A stretch of 64,000 bases of DNA from Gigaspora margarita (Eukaryota > Glomeromycota > Glomeromycetes > Diversisporales > Gigasporaceae). The stretch spans positions 64,921 through 128,920 of the forward strand of contig WTPW01000764.1 in assembly GCA_009809945.1 (NCBI GenBank), in the 5' to 3' direction. The notes below the pieces were generated by a model. It saw only the letters and a program-made list of their open reading frames with translations, had not been told where the DNA came from and searched no databases. The position numbers and the translations under genes were made by a program. Positions 11,222 through 22,083 of the stretch are shown here, piece after piece. Numbering within the stretch: position 1 is the stretch's first letter; every line of letters starts with the position of its first letter.

Positions 11222-12012
11222 TCTATAGATACATTCTGGTTATGTAGTTTTTATCTTATGACATATACCAAAGTAATTATTTTTTTTAAATTAGAAAATA
11301 ATCAGACAAGGCTTTTGTACTAAGTTAACTCTTTTATTATTTTAATAAACTTGTTCACTGGTCTTTTTAGTACTAATAGTAATGAGATTATTAAAATCTA
11401 ATTAGTAGAACTGGAGATATAACATTTTGAACTTAGAGCAGATTATATAACAACATCACATAAACTCTATAAAGCTATATTTCTGGCTCTATTGAGTTGA
11501 TTTAATAATCTTACTATGATTAAACTAGAAATACTAGAAGAACAAGTTTTTTTTAAAGCTATAAAGAAGATTAACCTATTATAAAAGCTCAGCAAATCAC
11601 TTTTTAATTTTAAAAAATAAAAAAAATAAAAGATGACCCAGAAGACTTCCAAACTAAATTAACTTCTTTTATTATTCTAATAAAACTTGTTTATCTGGCT
11701 TTCTGGTTCTAATAATAATTAAAATCTAATTAGTATAACTGAAGATATAACCTTTCAAAACTTGGGCAATGTTATAAAGATTATATAAAAATGTTAAATG
11801 AAATTATAAGGCTATAACTCCAGTTCTACTAAGTTAATTTTAATAATTTCATCAAATTAGAGCCAAAAAGACTAGGAGAACAAGTTTATTAGAATATTAA
11901 AGTGTTAACTTATTACAAGAGCCTTGTCAAATCATTTTTTAATCAAAAAATTTATTATTTTGTATGTGTCTATAAGATAAAAAATTATATAACCAGTACA
12001 TGTCCATAAACT
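11222..12012. mobile_element. Large fold-back element abutting the 10141 element
   Basis: The left arm, from TCTATAGATACATTCTGGTT through ATCTTATG and GACAAGGC to TAATAAACTTGTTC, is mirrored on the right down to AACCAGTACATGTCCATAAAC. Its tips resemble those of the neighbour (GTCTATGGGCATGTACC versus GTTTATGGACATGTACTGG), so the two are related. No target duplication or protein was found. Confidence 0.65.
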
Positions 12013-12350
12013 AAAGTGGGTAACTGGAATTATACAAAAGCATAATATGCACATAATTTACTAACTAGATAGCTGCACAATATTATCATGCAAAACCAGG
12101 AACAGTATATTTAAAACTTAAAATTTAATAAGATTAAGCAATTGTAATATGCTTTATCATATCGTAGCTTACTGTGATTTGGCTACCCAATAATTTTTAT
12201 TGAGCAAAAAATTATTTATTATTCAGATTAGAAGTATAAACTTCAGGCATATCAAAAAGACTAGTAGTTATATTAAAAGTATTATAAAGAGTATGTTGTA
12301 ATGAATAATATTTGTCACAACAAAGTTTTTAACTATAACTTTAATATATA

Positions 12351-12605
12351 GGATCTTTGCTAGGAAAATCACCCTTCAACATTTTTCGATCAGGTAATTT
12401 TGAACAAATTTAGAATAACATACCAGTAATTATATAAATACAAATCATCTTTTGCTTTATTGATTTAATGGTGCATCAAATAACCTTTTGAATTAATTAA
12501 ATCAAAAGATATTTGTATACAAATAAAAACTAGTGTGATTGTTTAAGTTTGTCCGAATTAGCCTGATTAGAAAATGTTTAAGGGTAATTTTTCTAGCAAA
12601 GATCC
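12351..12605. mobile_element. 255-bp MITE with GGATCTTTGCTAG ends
   Basis: GGATCTTTGCTAGGAAAAT on the left is mirrored by ATTTTTCTAGCAAAGATCC on the right, and similarity continues inward about 70 bp (CACCCTT...AACATTTT...). No protein. Target duplication uncertain because the flanks are AT-simple. Confidence 0.75.
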
Positions 12606-12612
12606 CATATGT

Positions 12613-13567
12613 ATTGGATATAATGCAAAAAATGAAGATGTAAAATAAAATAAATAGGATATATATAAGCATCAGCAAAAGAAAATCTGTTATCTAGATT
12701 TCAAGCCTATTGCCTATTACATTTAATTTATTTTGATATAGTAGATATCATATATAGCAAAATAAAATTTAAAATTCAAGATATCAGATTTTTTTTATAG
12801 CACTTACAAAGTATACAAATATGCTTTAAAAATAGAAGAATATAAAGAATTTGAAATAAATGCAACTAGATAATAACTTTTATTTTGCTATATATAATAG
12901 AACCTTTTTTCAAAACTTTATATAGTGCAAAAAGCTTAAATAGACATTGTTTCACTTTTGTATATATAATAAACCTAAATTAGCTAATAAAATTGCTAGA
13001 ATCAGTAATACAAATCTAATTAAAAATTTTTTAAAAAAATTTTAGTATTTAAACCTGAATTTTAATTGGTCAAAAAGTTTTATAATAAAAATCTAAGTTT
13101 TTAATTGTTCAACTTTTAAAAAAATATATGTTTCAATTTTTATTTTTAATATAAAATAATCTAACTTTAAAAGCTATTAACTTTTTATAAATAGTATATT
13201 TTTAATATCTAACTAGTGATTTTATAGAACTTGTCTTAAAAAACAAAGTTATTAGTTAGTTTTTTAAATATTAATTTTTTTAAAAAGTTAATAAATTTTA
13301 AAGTTATCTATTATATTTGTGAGTTAAGATTTTTTGTACTATATTTCTAAAACTGTTTATTATATAATAACTGATAAAGGGCCGTTTATTAAAAATTTTT
13401 ATTTTATATTAAGTATATTGATTGTAAAAATGATTTCTATAGAGAGGATAATAAATTAAAATATAATTTTGTTAATAGTTATTTTTTTAATTTTAATACC
13501 TGATATATGTTCTTTTGATAAACTTTTAAATTTATATAAAAAGATAATTTGGCTAATAATGAAATTG
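12613..13567. other. AT-rich region without a recognised gene
   Basis: It contains an inverted pair TATATAGCAAAATAAAA (about 12756) and TTTTATTTTGCTATATATA (about 12878), and otherwise low-complexity AT sequence. No coding signal was seen. Confidence 0.5.
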
Positions 13568-13575
13568 GTTTTTGT

Positions 13576-13749
13576 AGAACCCTGAAATATACATAGATAG
13601 ATCAGGCATTAGTTTGCTTATTTTGGGGTTTTATACAGATCTTTTCTATTTTTAGTAATTTTTTGCTTATTTTTAAGTTTTTTGCAGATCTTTCTATTTT
13701 TAGTAATTTTATAATTAAGCTGACCTATCTATGTATATTTTGGGATTCT
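13576..13749. mobile_element. MITE of the AGGACCCCGAAATATACATAG family, copy 1
   Basis: The ends AGAACCCTGAAATATACATA and its complement at the right enclose a palindromic T-rich interior with two TTTCTATTTTTAGTAAT words. Perfect 8-bp target duplication GTTTTTGT (13568-13575 and 13750-13757). The same ends occur on the 8.2-kb MULE at 46258-54474, the likely source of its transposase. Confidence 0.9.
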
Positions 13750-13911
13750 GTTTTTGTTTAGATGAGTACAATATTTAAATTTTATATTATTACTATTTAG
13801 CTAGCTAAGCTAGCATAGCCAATTTTTATGAAATTAGTTTAGTTAGTTAATAAATTTAGCTTGATTACTAATCTTAGTTAATTCAGATTTAGATAATTTA
13901 GTAGGACCCCG

Positions 13912-14100
13912 AAGAACTCTAATACAACTCAGATCTGAGTTTGTATAATTTTAGTAGTATTTTAGCCAAATTGATATATAAAATAGAACAAAATTTGAAA
14001 AATTTACTATAAAACATACAATGTTTGATGAATTTTCATGCAAATTTTTATTTTTTAGAATCATCTTAGTTGTATCAGAGTTATTCAGAGTTCTGACTTA
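13912..14100. mobile_element. Possible nested palindromic element
   Basis: AGGACCCCGAAGAACTCT... at the left, and on the right the complement of AGTCAGAACTCTGAATAACT, pair through a CTGATACAACT-like segment. Flanking AGCTAGCTTAG/TTAGTTAACT-rich sequence also occurs at 40807-40985, where the matching position lacks this insert, so the insert is plausible. The boundaries are approximate. Confidence 0.45.
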
Positions 14101-14179
14101 GTCAACTAAATAACATATTTTTAAAAAATTGGTATAGTTAACCAAAGACCTTATTTAAGAGTAGAGTAGTATTCCTATG

Positions 14180-14350
14180 AACTAAACTGAACTTGAACCT
14201 ATATTGAGTTCAGGTTCAGTTCAAAGATTAAACTAAACATGTGCTGAACTATTTTTGAAAATTATGTTCAGGTTCAGTTCAAATTTGAACTTTTATTATT
14301 GGTTCGGGTTCAGGTTTAGTTCAGGTTGAAAGTTCATAAACATGTTCAAG
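14180..14350. repeat. Cluster of GTTCAGGTTCAG words
   Basis: The hexamer-like word GTTCAG and its complement occur many times over about 170 bp. A second cluster with the same words lies at 17936-18137. The ends are not sharply defined here, but this is the word-repeat plan seen in the hAT-type elements of this window. Confidence 0.6.
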
Positions 14351-14636
14351 TTCAAATAGCATTAGTAATACACATACTCATGAAATTTACTCTCCGGAAA
14401 ATCATCTATTGCCCTACTCTACTACCTGTAAAAGATATAATCTCTCTACTCTTCTACTAATAAAAGATCCATCTGCCCAATTCTTTCACCTGTAAAAAAT
14501 CCATTATTCCACCTATTATCCACCCAACTAACCCTCATCCTCCTGTAAAAACCTATTTCCAAAGAAAAATATAAAAAAAAACAATCAAATAAATAAATAA
14601 ATAAATAAAGTATAAAATATTAAGGGTGTTATTTTA

Positions 14637-14843
14637 TGGAGACATGTCTCCATGGAGACCCTTTATATAAATAGCCAATCAAAATTAAGCATATAACTAG
14701 ATAATATGTTGATTATTATTAACCAATTAAAATTTTTTACAAACTTTCTAACTTTTATAATACAAAAACACAAATGAAAATTTTCAAACCCTAAATATGA
14801 TTGGCTGTTATATGTAGGGTTGCCATGGAGACATGTCTCCACA
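14637..14843. mobile_element. MITE with TGGAGACATGTCTCCA ends
   Basis: The terminal word TGGAGACATGTCTCCATGG is itself palindromic and occurs at both ends as an inverted repeat that continues into ACCCT and AGCCAATCA. The interior is AT-rich without a protein. No target duplication was found. Confidence 0.75.
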
Positions 14844-15033
14844 TACAATTTTCTAAATATTAAAAATAATTTAAAAATTAAAAATAATGATAAAAAAAAA
14901 TTTAAATATATAATTTAAAAAAAACAATTTAAACAGAAAAAATAAAAAAAATAAAAAATTAAAATCAAAAAAAAATTAAATAAAAATAAAAAAACAAAAA
15001 AAAATAAAATAAAAAAAATAAATAAAAAAAAAG
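14844..15033. repeat. A-rich low-complexity tract
   Basis: Mostly runs of A broken by T or AAT. It directly precedes the palindrome at 15034, and the same kind of tract continues after it at 15780-15900. Confidence 0.8.
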
Positions 15034-15583
15034 TTAATTCGTGATCCATATGCCAAGCAGTGAAAATCTAAAGTAATATATGGGGCAAATCAATTATTGT
15101 TTATCAAATTTCTGGAATCTGGCACTGTCAGAGCAATAGCGAATTTTTTTATTAAGCTAACCTTGCTTCTCCACTAATTGAAAGTTGTAGAGCACATTCT
15201 TGCGATTCTAATGGTGGTAAAATGATTAAAATTGGACTATTAAATCACAAGATATCGTTAAAAAACGTTTCGCGACCATATAGAGTTTCTATGTAAACAA
15301 TAATATTGTTTACATAGAAACTCTATATGGTCGCGAAACGTTTTTTAACGATATCTTGTGATCTACTGGTCCAATTTTAATCATTTTACTACCATTAGAA
15401 TCGCAAGAATGTGCTCTACAACTTTCAATTAGTGGAGAAGTAAGGTTAGCTTAATAAAATAATTCGCTATTGCTTTGACAGTGCCAGATTCCAGAAATTT
15501 GATAAACAATAATTGATTTACCCCAATTTTACTATATATGGTAATATATGCAGCCACTGTTTGGTATACGGATCACGAATTAA
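15034..15583. mobile_element. 550-bp long palindrome (fold-back element)
   Basis: The ends TTAATTCGTGATCC and GGATCACGAATTAA are exact complements, and the arms remain nearly identical to the centre at about 15308 (GTAAACAATAATATTGTTTAC). The arms differ mainly near the tips (about 15060-15095). Each arm contains the block with GTTGTAGAGC and ATTCTAATGGTGGTAAAAT shared with the element at 15910. No protein. Confidence 0.9.
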
Positions 15584-15586
15584 GTN

Positions 15587-15779
15587 ACCATTAGAATCGC
15601 AAGAATGTGCTCTACAACTTTCAATTAGTGGAGAAGCAAGGTTAGCTTAATAAAAAAATTCGCTATTGCTCTGACAGTGCCAGATTCCAGAAATTTGATA
15701 AACAATAATTGATTTACCCCAATTTTACTATATATGGTAATATATGCAGCCACTGTTTGGTATACGGATCACGAATTAA
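15587..15779. repeat. Third palindrome arm, 193 bp, joined at an ambiguous base
   Basis: After an N at 15586 comes a 193-bp copy of 15391-15583. At three internal variable sites it matches the left arm, but its tip matches the right arm, so it is a mosaic. It may be a real extra arm or an assembly product of a structure that cannot be read through. Confidence 0.8.
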
Positions 15780-15909
15780 ATAAAAAAAAAGTTAAAATAA
15801 AAAAAGTTAAAATAAAAAAAAAGTTAAAATAAGCTAAAATAAAAAAAAAAGTTAAAAAAAAAAAAAAGTAAAAATAAAAAAAAAAGTTAAAAAAAAACCA
15901 ATAAAAATA

Positions 15910-16866
15910 GGGAGCTACTATTTCCACCATGGTATTTTGCTATTTCTACCATAGCTATACAAAAATTTCTATTTTTAGAATTTACTAATTCTATCTCTAA
16001 CTTTAATTTTAACCCTAACCCTAACCCTAACCCTAAAAACTAATAAATAAATTCTTTGGCTCCTAGTTAAAAGTTGTAGAGCTCATTTTTCTGATTCTAA
16101 TGGTGGTTAAATCATCAAAATCGGCCCAGTGGATCCCAAGATACTTGGGATCAAAGAAGAGAACATAAAGATCGGCAAATTCACTGTTACACAAAGCACT
16201 ATAAAACCGCCGTCAAATGATAATCGTGATTTGCGCAGAATTTTATTATCAAAATTGACTTTGGGCTCTTAAGTAAACTTGTTCTTTGGCTCAAAAAAAT
16301 GCTAGTTTCTTAAGATAAGTTTTATTATTTTCTTAGTAAAAAGTTTTGCTACGATAAAAAAACTTTTCAAAACGAATGTAAAAAAAGTTAGAAAAAAGCC
16401 GTCAAACGAAAATCGTGATTTGCGCGGAATTTTATTATCATAATTAACTTTGTGCCCTTAAGTAAACTTGTTCTTTGGCTCAAAAAAATGCTAGTTTCTT
16501 AAGACAAGATTTATTGCTTTCTTAGTAAAAGTTTTCACTACACCAAAAAAACTTTTCAAACGTATGTAAAGAAAAATTAATAGCTTGTGTAACAGTGAAT
16601 TTGCCGATCCTTATGTTCTCTTCTTTGATCCCAAGTATCTTGGGATCCACTGGGCCGATTTTGATGATTTAACTACCATTAGAATCAGAAAAATGAGCTC
16701 TACAACTTTTAACTAGGAGCCAAAAAAGGTTTACTTATTAGTTTTAGAATTAGTATTAAACACAAAGTTAAATTTTATTAATATATTATATTAAATTCTA
16801 AAAATAGAAATTCTTGTGTAACTATGGTAGAAATAGCAAAATACCATGGTGGAAATAGGGATTCCC
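15910..16866. mobile_element. 957-bp fold-back element with 8-bp target duplication
   Basis: The inverted ends share CTATTTCCACCATGG then TATTTTGCTATTTCTACCAT; the outermost bases are GGGA on both. TAAAAATA flanks both sides (15902-15909 and 16867-16874). The arms contain the GTTGTAGAGCTCATTTTTCTG block and GGATCCCAAGATACTTGGGATC. The centre holds two direct copies about 190 bp apart (from 16209 and 16399), each with CTTAAGTAAACTTGTTCTTTGG. No protein. A diverged fragment of the left end lies at 60915-61075. Confidence 0.85.
16010..16036. repeat. Interstitial telomere-like CCCTAA repeats
   Basis: Just over four tandem copies of TAACCC lie inside the left arm of the 15910-16866 element. The mirrored position in the right arm does not contain them. 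Confidence 0.85.
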
Positions 16867-17104
16867 TAAAAATATTAAATAAAAGAAAATTAATGTGTTT
16901 AACTGGAGAAAAAATCCCCTTGTATATATATATACAATAGGATCTACATGATAAGTATTTTTTTTTGTATTGTTTTTTTTTTGTATCATACTAATTAATT
17001 TTTTTTTCTTTTGTAGCTTTCTCTTTAATACCTTTCTCAATATAAATGCTTTGAATACCTTGCTTTAGTTAGTGCTATTCTTTGGAATCATTATATGTTG
17101 GTGT

Positions 17105-17284
17105 AGGACCCCGAAATATACATAGATAGGTCAGATATGAGTTTGCTTATTTTTGAGGTTTTTTATGCAGATATTTTCTATTTATAGTAATTTTTTTGCT
17201 TATTTTTGAAGTTTTTCTGCAGATCTTTCTTTTTTTAGTAACCCTATAATTAACCTGACCTATCTATGTATATTTCGGGGTCCT
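17105..17284. mobile_element. MITE of the AGGACCCCGAAATATACATAG family, copy 2
   Basis: The ends AGGACCCCGAAATATACATA and TATATTTCGGGGTCCT are perfect complements. Perfect target duplication GTTGGTGT (17097-17104 and 17285-17292). The interior is alignable with the copies at 13576 and 41768. It is the best preserved copy of the family here. Confidence 0.92.
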
Positions 17285-17600
17285 GTTGGTGTTATTATAG
17301 GTGTCATTGGTGTCACCATTAGGTGTCATCGCTGGTATTGTATGATGTTTCATATTGTTATTTGCTGGTGTTATTGTTTATTGCTTTGTTTATACTTTGT
17401 AGTCATCATATATTGGAGTTATTGCTTGGAGTTGTCATATTTTGGAGCTGTCATGTGGTGTCATCATATAATGGTAATGGTAATTCTGTGTATTATTGTT
17501 TATATATTAGTATAGTATCATCTGGTATTATTGTATAGGTACTTTCATTCATATGTCATAGGTGGTTTCATTTGTATGTTGATGCCTTTATAATTGTCAG
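17285..17600. repeat. Degenerate GGTGTCAT/GGTGTTAT tandem repeat
   Basis: Irregular repeats of short words such as GGTGTCAT, GGTATTGT and GGTGTTATT. The open frame across it is a by-product of the repeat; I see no protein family. Confidence 0.55.
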
Positions 17601-17935
17601 TATTGCTGTTAGTTTCATGTTGCCATTTGCTTTATTTTTTTACTAACAGTTTATTTGTTTTCTTTTTAATTTATTGATGCTGAGTTAATATTTTCATTTG
17701 TACCATAGCTTGGTTTTGTCATATATTGGTATGTTGCTTGGTATTGTCATATGTTAGTGCCTAATTCAGAGTGTTGCTACATTCTAGGATTATAATATTG
17801 TTTTGATACCCAAACAGTTGGGTTAGGTATAGGTTGATAGTTAGGATAAATTAGGACACGAGTTAGAAGTTAGAGTAAGAGTAAATAGGAATGTAGTTTA
17901 GAACTAAGGTAAGTAACTAGTGCATTTCTAATTAT

Positions 17936-18137
17936 ATCTGAACCTAAACATGCTCATGAACTTTGAACTAAACCTGAACTGAACTTTTACTCAAATTCAG
18001 ATTCAGTTCAGGTTCAGAAAATTGTAAGTTTATGTTCAGTTCAAGTTTGAAGCTAGCAGAATTCTTGGTTCAGGGTCAGGTTTGAGTTCAGGTTTGGCCA
18101 AACCCAGACTAAACCAGACCTAAACCTCAGAACACTA
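17936..18137. mobile_element. Probable word-repeat hAT-like element (GTTCAG words)
   Basis: CTAGTGCATTTC at the left and GAACACTAG at the right resemble degenerate CAGTG/CACTG ends. The interior is made of GTTCAG, GGTTCAG and the complements CTGAAC and CTGAACC. A target duplication is not convincing. Same words as the 14180 cluster. Confidence 0.5.
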
Positions 18138-18595
18138 GGTAGAGTATACTATTTGCAAATTATATATAAATGAATTGTAAAATTTTTTTCTTTTTAAAAT
18201 TAAAAAAATTATATTAAGTTAGCTACATTAAATTTCTAAAGTTGTAGAATAGGTTTTTCTGATTCTAATAGTAGTAAAATCATTAAAATCAGTTAGATTC
18301 TTACTAAGAAACATATATTTAAAGATTGGGTATTCCAAATTGATCCCAAAAATCATATGATATAAACCAATTAGAATCACTAATTTTGTGCAACTATAGA
18401 GAATTTGGAGTCACTATAGAAAACTTTGTAAAATATACATGTAGGTCTTTTTAAATAGTACAAGTATTTGAAGTTTTACTACTATAAAAGGAAGAATTTG
18501 ATCTATGTGCTACAAATTTTTGGTTAAAATTAATCACAATTTAAAAGATTTTTATATGTGGCATTTTGTAATATCTATATAAAATTTTTCATACA

Positions 18596-18864
18596 TCATT
18601 CAAGTTGACTTACACAGTAAGTCAACAGTTGAAAAGATGGCTAAGCAGGGATATGCTAGTGCAATCCAGTTATGCCAGGATTAACCTTTAATTCTGATTA
18701 GGAATATGGAGAACACACATGAAATCAGATAAGTAGATCTGAATTAGCTGCCTAATTTAGGATCACAATAGAATGCTTACAATGTCTTCATTGTCAGGAG
18801 CAAATATAAGAAGATGCACGCTATAAGCAGACCAACTGCCATCTTTGCTAGAAGCAAAGTTTGC
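18596..18864 (+). repeat. Dispersed repeat, copy 1 (second copy at 25340)
   Basis: About 270 bp from CATTCAAGTTGACTTA to AGCAAAGTTTGCA, highly similar to 25340-25609 in the same orientation. A small inverted word, GTTGACTTAC...GTAAGTCAAC, lies at its start. No protein or known element recognised. Confidence 0.8.
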
Positions 18865-19531
18865 ATAAAATTATTATAACCATCACAATATTATTCCTTC
18901 TATGAAGAAACAAGAAATAATAATAGAGACAACAATAGACAGATAAATTATGCATTGCAAAGAAAATAGCATTGGGCTTTTAATATACATATGATAGTAT
19001 TTAGAGTTTTTATTCGAAATATCTCAACATATAGAGGCAAACCAAGTTACAGATTTTGGTCTATCAAGACAGGCACTATAACAGATCAGTTATCTATAGC
19101 TATAGTGCAATTCTCCAGAAAATTTCAAGCAAAAGTACACTATCCTAATCCTTCAAATTAAAGATAATAAGCTCTATAATAATCTTTACAAAGAGTATAA
19201 CAAATTTTCTTGAGCCATCAAAGACAATATATGCATATATTAGGCTATATTATCTTGGCTATACATACATTTTTGGTATGAATAATTTAGTAAGAAACAG
19301 CATCATCTGTGAGAATCTGAAAAATGCATCAAGTAAATTTTCTTTTTTAACAATGCAAAGTTTTTAAAGTATTAATTTACTGATAAAATTTCTCAAAAAT
19401 GGCCAGTATGGTTAATGACAAACTTAAATATACTTGGATTATTTGATAAAAGCAGTGCAGATATACATGCAGAATACTATGTCAATTTCATTGGGTCTTA
19501 AATATAAAAGATTCACATACAGATTTAAATC
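18865..19531. other. Spacer with no recognised gene
   Basis: Moderately AT-rich. It shows loose recurring phrases such as ATCACTTAC and AATCAAGA that also appear at 23700-24450, suggesting decayed transposon interior. Confidence 0.4.
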
Positions 19532-19539
19532 GTTACAAG

Positions 19540-19791
19540 CAGGGTTGGCAATTTTACCGGCCAACCCAAATTTTTTGACCAGCCAAGGCCAATGGCCGGC
19601 CAAGGCCATTGGCCAATAGCCAAACTTTGCCAAAATTTCTGATTTATATCATATTAGCCAATCATATTATGAGCTTTGCTTATATAAATATTTGGCCATT
19701 CGGGCAAATAATTTTTTTTGCCCTTTTTGGCCATTGGCCTCAGCCATTGGCCGCAGCCATTGGCTGGCCAAGTGGCCAAGTGACAACACTG
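19540..19791. mobile_element. Non-autonomous hAT element built of GGCCATTGGCC words
   Basis: The ends CAGGGTTGGCAA and TGACAACACTG are hAT-like. They are flanked by GTTACAAG (19532-19539) and ATTACAAG (19792-19799), an 8-bp duplication with one change. The interior consists largely of GGCCATTGGCC and GGCCAAG words in both orientations. The small open frames across it on both strands are by-products. Confidence 0.88.
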
Positions 19792-20795
19792 ATTACAAGG
19801 TATCAAACCCAATAATAAATGAGTATTATGCCAATATGGTGCAAAACAATATATCAACAAATTCGAAATATCACTTACAAATTCAAATGAATCAAAAAGA
19901 AAAAAAAGGAAAAATTGTTATATGTAGAGATTGGAGCTATTTAACCTTTTAAAAACTGCTCTATAGTTCCAGGCAGAATTATGTTGGTCATGGGCCAGAA
20001 TTATTTGAAAGCTAGCCAAAATTAAACAATTAAACTATTAAGTGATTAAACAATCAAGAAAAATTTTAGACAGTTCCAATCTCTAGTTATATGATGCAAT
20101 ATTAAGTCAGTATGGGCTAGTACGTGATAAATAATTATGAACAATTATATGCAAATTTAAAATAAATTTATAATCGACATTACTTTTGCACATAACAATA
20201 TTGATAATGGAAATTTAGATCTTCCAGATCAGCCTAAATCCAACCAAACCAACCACCAACCGAAACAACCTATTGAGAAAGGTGTATCAGAATCAGAAAG
20301 TGAATAATTTAAGGCTTAGGTCATTGATACTTGAGTAATCCCCTATCAACAAACAATAATCACAACTAGTGCTTAAAATTCAAATTGAAAGTTATGTTCT
20401 CAAAAGAGCATAATTTAAATTTTTATTGTTCTCAAAAACTTTTTAGTGTTCATTATATATTAAATATATTGAACATTAATTTTTAAAGAATATTTATGTT
20501 TATATTAGCTTCAAATAGGATTCCGAAGTTTGATCTGGGTTTGATTTGAGTTTGGTCAAACTCCAAATCAAACCAAACTCAAACTATAAATTTTATGAAG
20601 TTTGAAATCAAACCAAACTCAAATAAAAAAAAATCAAACTCAAACCAAACCCAAATTTCATACAAAGTTTGATTTGAGTTTGATTTGAAGTTTGCAAACT
20701 AGTTTGAGTTTGAATAATATAAATATATTTTTAAATTTTAAACAAGTTTCTTAATTCTTACTTTGTATTTAAGTAAACTTGTTTAAAATATCCAT

Positions 20796-21331
20796 ATGTA
20801 TCTGAAAATAAGCTACCTTTTTTGAATGATTTTGGATACTAAAAATCTGGAATATAATCAATTTTTGGTCAGTCGCCAATAGTTATTATATAGTAAAGTC
20901 TATATTTTACATATAAATAGATTATTAGCGCTTAAGTAGACTTGTTTGGGAGACACAACTACACATATGCTGAAAGTTTCATCCAAATAGGAGTACTTTT
21001 TATTATTTGACTTTTAATTTTAATGTTTATCGAATATATTTTGTTATTGAAATTTTAATCTCTTCGTTGAACGTAAATATTAAATTCCAATTAATAAAAA
21101 TTTCTTCAATTTCATTGTAAATTTTAAAGTATACGTATTTTGATCTTCTGAATAAGTTTACTTAAGCGACATTAATCGATTTGCTTAGTAAAATTTGGAC
21201 TTTACTATATAGCAACTTTTATCGATCGTGGGATAGCTTATTTTTGGGTCAAAGATGTTTTTGAGTTTTTTTAACCATTAGAAGGGGGTATTTTATTTTT
21301 GGAAGTGGCTTATTTTTGGCAATATACAGTA
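20796..21331. mobile_element. Palindromic element with TAAGTAAACTTGTT motif, copy 1
   Basis: The ends TCTGAAAATAAGCTACC and GGCTTATTTTTGGCAATATA are roughly complementary. Mirrored internal landmarks are TAGTAAAGTCTA/TTTGGACTTTACTA and GCGCTTAAGTAGACTTGTT/GAATAAGTTTACTTAAGCG. Related copies are at 21339, 33000, 56332 and 56895. Confidence 0.75.
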
Positions 21332-21338
21332 TTTATAT

Positions 21339-21894
21339 TACTGTATACTTCTGAAAATAAGCTACCTTTTTTGGACGATTTTGGACACAAAAAATCTGGG
21401 TTGCTTATTTTTGGATAAAATTGATTTTTGGTCAATCGCCAATAGTAGCTACATAGTAAAGTCTAAATTCTACTATATAAATCTATTATTTACGCTTAAG
21501 TAAACTTATTTGGGAGACTATATTACACTTATCCTGAATGTTTCATCAAAATATGAGTACTTTTTATTATTTGACTTTTAGTTTTTACGTTCAACGAATA
21601 TATTTTGTTATTGAAATTTTAATCTCTTCGTTGAACGTAAATATTAAATTCCAATTAATAAAAATTTCTTCAATTTCNTTGTAAATTTTANANNATACGT
21701 ATTTTGATNTNCTGAATANGTTTACTTAANCGACNTTAATCGATTTGCTTAGTAAAATTTGGACTTTACTATATAGAAACTTTCTTCGATCGTGGTTAAT
21801 TTATTTTCAGGTCAAAGATGTTTTTGCATTTCTTGACCAAAAGAGAGGGGGTTATTTATTTTTGGAGGTAGCTTATTTTTGGCAATATACAGTA
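21339..21894. mobile_element. Palindromic element with TAAGTAAACTTGTT motif, copy 2
   Basis: Tandem neighbour of copy 1 with the same landmarks. It starts CTGTATACTTCTGAAAATAA and ends GGCAATATACAGT. The right arm contains scattered N calls (21678-21734), in sequence otherwise nearly the same as copy 1. Confidence 0.78.
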
Positions 21895-22083
21895 TTCAAA
21901 CTCAAACTAGTTTGCAAACTTCAAACTCAACCCCAAATCAAACTCAAATTTAACTAAAAAGTTTGCTTCAAATCAAACTCAAATATTTTTTTTAATGATA
22001 GTTTGAGTTTGGGTTTGATTTGAAATCAAATCAAACTCAAACTTGGCCTAAAGTTTGATTTGATCCGGGTTTGTAGGAACCCT

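Larger units (their letters stand above)
20517..22083. mobile_element. Word-repeat element (AGTTTGATTTGAG) nested in 20367-23615
   Basis: Arms of repeated GTTTGAGTTTGAT words and complements at 20517-20720 and 21895-22083 are mirrored, with tips AGGATTCC and GGAACCCT. Between the arms sit two copies of the palindromic family described at 20796 and 21339. The target duplication is not clear. Confidence 0.65.

Noticed and set aside
11467..11652. A 61-codon minus-strand open frame
   Set aside because: It falls in the fold-back element at 11222-12012 and shows no family or conserved motif.
16010..16036. Possible chromosome end from the CCCTAA repeats
   Set aside because: Only about four copies, inside a transposon arm, with ordinary sequence continuing on both sides.
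19434..19952. Overlapping open frames on both strands around 19434-19952
   Set aside because: They run through the GGCCATTGG word array of the hAT-type element and share no protein resemblance.
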